Part shown: one piece after another, positions 30,346 through 33,133 of the stretch
Layout: every line of letters begins with the position of its first letter
Position numbering within the stretch: position 1 is the first letter of the stretch
Assembly (NCBI GenBank): GCA_032718475.1
Contig: JAUCBJ010003142.1
Coordinates: 1 to 33,133 of the forward strand
Direction of reading: 5' to 3'
Length of the DNA stretch: 33,133 bases
Origin: Nemertoderma westbladi
Taxonomy: Eukaryota; Xenacoelomorpha; Nemertodermatida; Nemertodermatidae
The notes under the pieces: generated by a model
Database searches by the model: none
What the model was told of the DNA's origin: nothing
Seen by the model: only the letters and a program-made list of their open reading frames with translations
Position numbers and translations under genes: made by a program

Positions 30346-31162
30346 GTAGTAGGAATGAAACGCGTTATGTAGACGAGCTTATAATATAATATATATAATA
30401 ACAATAATTATAATCTTATAATAATTATATAATAATTCGTATATATATTATACAGTATGTACCGTAGTCAAGCACAACCTTTTTCCAATTAGCTACTGGG
30501 ACTGGGGACTAATTGACTAGGGCGACAGGACGGGACTTAGACGGCTCCCACTAACATGTGCGCACATGCGTGGGACCCGATGAGTGCGTGGTCATTAAAC
30601 AACAGGGCGGAGTTCAGGATTTATTGTGAAAGCTCGTATCCTGCGGGATAAGAATCGTGCAGATGGGCACTACCGGGATACGAGTAGGAGGGGCACTTGG
30701 TGGGACCACAGGCGTGGAGAGTGAGGAGTATGAGAGGAGTATGAGAGGAATGTGAGAAGAGTATGGGAGGAGAACGCAAGAGAGATAGCGAGAGGTGGTG
30801 TGGAGATAGCGCGGAGAGAGTGCGGGTGCAATTCAAGTGTGGGGGGGGGGAGAGGCAAGATGCAAAGCGAGGGACAAGGAGGTCCGAGAGATAGGGTGAG
30901 AGGGTGCGTAGAGTCAGTAAAGTGCGGAGTTAGAGTGGTGAAAGTGTTGGGGAAACAAAAATCGTGTGAGAGAAACGTCATGATCGGCCCGACACGGGAC
31001 GCCAGATGTCTTGGTGCAAGATAGGTAGAGTTGCACCTAGACGGGATAGCGATATCATACCCATAGGGAGCGGCCTGGAAAGCCGGCTCCGAAGAAAAAT
31101 AACTCCACCCCACACCCGATGGTAGATCAGGATCCAGCGGAATTATAGCGCACTAAAGGAGG
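30346..31162. other. Unassigned DNA between exonuclease remnant and LTR-like sequence B
   Basis: No gene recognised. There is an AT-rich stretch to 30,460. CATGTGCGCACATG (30555-30568) is a perfect palindrome. CTCGTATCC (30633) pairs with GGGATACGAG (30674). A purine-rich tract spans 30,720-30,960. Open frames on either strand are compositional. Confidence 0.4.
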
Positions 31163-31191
31163 ATGCTATCTTCTCACCGGGAAGATAGCAT
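31163..31191. other. Perfect 11-bp stem-loop before the polypurine tract
   Basis: ATGCTATCTTC and GAAGATAGCAT pair exactly around a 7-base loop TCACCGG. The right arm runs into the G-rich tract just before LTR-like sequence B. A role is not known. Confidence 0.7.
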
Positions 31192-31200
31192 GGGGGGGAG
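31190..31200 (+). other. Polypurine tract before LTR-like sequence B
   Basis: ATGGGGGGGAG directly precedes TGTGAGCG, as in a 3' LTR of a plus-strand retroelement. Confidence 0.6.
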
Positions 31201-31770
31201 TGTGAGCGTATTCAATTCTGCCTCACCAATCCCCATAAAGTGGGCAAGAGCACCTTTGAGCAATATTGGGGAATACGAGATTGATTACCAATCAACCTCG
31301 TATCACCCCCAATAAACGGGGACAACAAACCCCAAAGGGCCTCACACAATAGAGGTTAGAGGTCAAGTTACCTCAAGGAGAGAGAGTAACAGCAGCGGGG
31401 GGGGGGGGGAACACTCCCGCAGAGATAAGGCGAGAATTAGGTTGTCGGCCAATGGGGGGACAGCAGGGCATCAGCTGAGTAACACGGCCAAAGGTAGTGT
31501 AGTATATTACCGGTCGGTGTTATTCAGTCGCTCAGTTATCTCAGTACAGTCATGGCAGTACGGTGACAGTTTAAGACCGTCACCGCCGTCACCCATATTA
31601 CCGGTCTATTAACATATAACCAGTTGCTTTCTGCTATTGTATTTACATCTGTACATCACATATATATCTATATTATTAAGAACGTCGGAACAACAAATTC
31701 CTTTTCCATCACACGGTGCGGCTGACGCGTACATAAACAACACCGGTCGGGATTCTCGGATCCCGTCACA
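31201..31770 (+). repeat. LTR-like sequence B (570 bp, TG...CA), probable 3' LTR
   Basis: Begins TGTGAGCGTATTCAATTC and ends GGATCCCGTCACA. It shares both ends with sequence A at 20,530-21,069. It has a polypurine tract outside its start and an internal AATAAA (31311-31316). A long near-perfect hairpin lies at 31265-31313 (22-24-base arms, 3-base loop). No matching 5' LTR lies in the same orientation within the window, so the element it belonged to is incomplete. Confidence 0.65.
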
Positions 31771-31786
31771 TCATGGAATCAGGGCA

Positions 31787-32268
31787 GGTGTTAAATTAAC
31801 CACAGTACTAAGTGGGGGTGGAGTGGGGCAGGTGTTAAATTAACCACAGTACTAAGCGCGGGTAGGGTGGAGAAGGTGTTACATTAACCACAGTTCTAAG
31901 CGCGGGTGGGGTGGGGGCGGGTGTTAAATTAACCACAGTACTAAGTGGGGGTGGAGTGGGGCAGGTGTTAAATTAACCACAGTACTAAGCGCGGGTGGGG
32001 TGGGGAAGTTGTTAAATTAACCACAGTACTAAGTGGGGATGGAGTGGGGCGGGTGTTAAATTAACCACAGTACTAAGCGCGGGTAGGGTGGAGAAGGTGT
32101 TACATTAACCACAGTTCTAAGCGCGGGTAGGGTGGGGCAGGAGTTAAATTAACCACAGTTCTAAGCGCGGGTAGGGTGGGGGGCATGTGTTAAATTAACC
32201 ACAGTACTAAGTGGGGTTGGAGTGGGGCGGGTGTTAAATTAACCACAGTATTAAGCGCGGGTGGGGGT
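31787..32268 (+). repeat. 44-45-bp minisatellite, 11 copies, with higher-order pattern
   Basis: Each unit starts GTGTTAAATTAACCACAGTA and CTAAG. It then has either AGTGGGG-TGGAGTGGGGC (type A) or GCGCGGGTAGGGTGG (type B). The order is A B B' A B A B B' B'' A B, where B' has TTACATTAACCACAGTT. The A-B-B' trio occurs twice, which shows that multi-unit blocks were duplicated. Confidence 0.9.
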
Positions 32269-32270
32269 TG

Positions 32271-33133
32271 GAAGATCAATCACGGAGAAATCTCGACGTC
32301 GCTTCAGATGTCATGGAGAGTCCGGCGCAAACGACATTGGCTAATGGGATGGCGCTGTGTAGTAATCTAAATTATACTTTATGTTAACCTATTTTGATTG
32401 ATTTCAAATGAGCCAATATCTCCATCCCGTCTTCCCCTTCTTACTTCTGTGTTACCTTATTGTAATTATCACATTTAAAGAATATAGTATTAATGGCAGC
32501 TAATGCGGGGAGGACCGGACCCTTGACGCCTTAGACATTCATGCATCTCCATGGATTATCTTTTCTCCCCCCCCCCCCCTTTTTTTTTAATATATCTTAC
32601 AGACAGTGAAGAGTTTCAATTGCAATTGTAATTTTATCAAATATAGTTTTGTAAATATTAATTCAAAATAAGAAACGATTTAATATTTCTTACTGTATTT
32701 CATATCAAACATTACAGTTATAATTACATTTTCATTAGTAGTAATCTAGAAGTAGAATTTTCATTAGTATTTCATCAGTAGTTAAACTGTTAAAGTCTAA
32801 TGACGGGATAAAAAGTTTGTTAGTTTATCTATTTATTACATTTACAGCAATCTCAGAAGGGGCGATACATTCGCCATTGTTTCCCCTTTAACTGCAAACT
32901 CCGAGAAGGTGTTTTGCAGCGATGGGGTTGGCGTTGGGTGTGTAATTAGCATCAATGAACCAACATTCGGTGGTGTAACTATTGTAACCTGCCGTCAATC
33001 ACCACCAATGACATTGTGATGACAGTGGCGGTACCGCCATGTTTACTACCCGTAAAGCTTCTCAAAGATGTGATAAATCATCGGAACTGAAGGGATTCAT
33101 GATTCAAATCCCAGCATTGGAATTAAGAGGTTT
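32271..33133. other. AT-rich intergenic DNA to window end
   Basis: No gene. A short open stretch at 32,273-32,390 (DVASDVMESPAQTTLANG) looks weakly coding but is unassigned. A C/T homopolymer runs 32,564-32,589. GGTGGTGTAACTATTG and similar sequence near the end show no clear feature. Confidence 0.45.

Noticed and set aside
30983-31001. Minus-strand TGGCGTCCCGTGTCGGG resembling a tRNA-Asn-type primer-binding site
   Set aside because: No LTR in the matching orientation adjoins it, while the neighbouring LTR-like sequence B and polypurine tract point to the plus strand.
20530-31770. LTR-like A and B as the two ends of a single element
   Set aside because: They are in opposite orientation and enclose an inserted gypsy element and inverted unit copies, so they must belong to two copies.
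31787-32268. CRISPR-like array
   Set aside because: The whole 44-45-base unit repeats; there are no unique spacers, and the context is eukaryotic.
33094-33118. GATTCAAATCCC resembling a tRNA B box
   Set aside because: No A box, acceptor stem or cloverleaf can be formed around it.

Overview
The window looks like intergenic, repeat-rich DNA of an animal, most likely a marine invertebrate deuterostome such as an echinoderm. The animal assignment rests on several metazoan retroelement classes (Penelope-like, BEL/Pao, Ty3/gypsy and CR1/Jockey-type LINE fragments), intron-like exon boundaries, an AT-rich background, and many copies of the short palindrome TAGGCCTA. The narrower taxon is a guess. 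I see no bacterial operons, rRNA, tRNA or CRISPR array.

Left part (1-9.2 kb): degraded transposons with satellites between them. In order: a ~60-bp tandem repeat, a Penelope-like reverse transcriptase fragment (minus), the C-terminal tail of a BEL/Pao polyprotein (plus), a foldback element with repeated CACTTGCCCAAT motifs, a LINE endonuclease fragment with an overlapping ORF1 tail (minus), three exact-period 81-bp repeats, a Tc1/mariner-type transposase relic, a second foldback element, and the 3' end of another LINE (minus). Middle (9.3-15.8 kb): three minus-strand exons that splice in phase into a domain resembling DUF4806, possible upstream exons, a 5'- and 3'-truncated LINE (plus), and an 819-bp terminal-inverted-repeat element interrupted by a smaller hairpin element.

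Right part (16-33 kb): the most unusual content. A GC-rich minus-strand pseudogene (about 16.1-18.5 kb) encodes an RNase D/EXD1-like 3'-5' exonuclease domain followed by a cysteine-rich zinc-binding-like C-terminus. Upstream lies an ~800-bp array of 52-bp and 43-bp units. A second, internally deleted copy of the same unit lies in opposite orientation at 29.66-30.35 kb, again with the array 5' of the gene. Outside these copies are two related LTR-like sequences, 20,530-21,069 (minus) and 31,201-31,770 (plus, preceded by a polypurine tract). In the sense direction the order LTR, array, exonuclease gene, polypurine tract, LTR can be assembled from the two broken copies. That suggests, but does not prove, an LTR-bounded element carrying an EXD1-like exonuclease.

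Between the two copies sits a nearly complete Ty3/gypsy retrotransposon (23,810-29,097, minus): 343-bp LTRs differing at 7 sites (~2%), 5-bp target duplication ATTAG, primer-binding site, polypurine tract and a full gag-pol. It is disabled by one frameshift in RNase H and one TGA between RNase H and integrase. The window ends with an 11-copy 44-45-bp minisatellite (31.8-32.3 kb) and unassigned AT-rich DNA.
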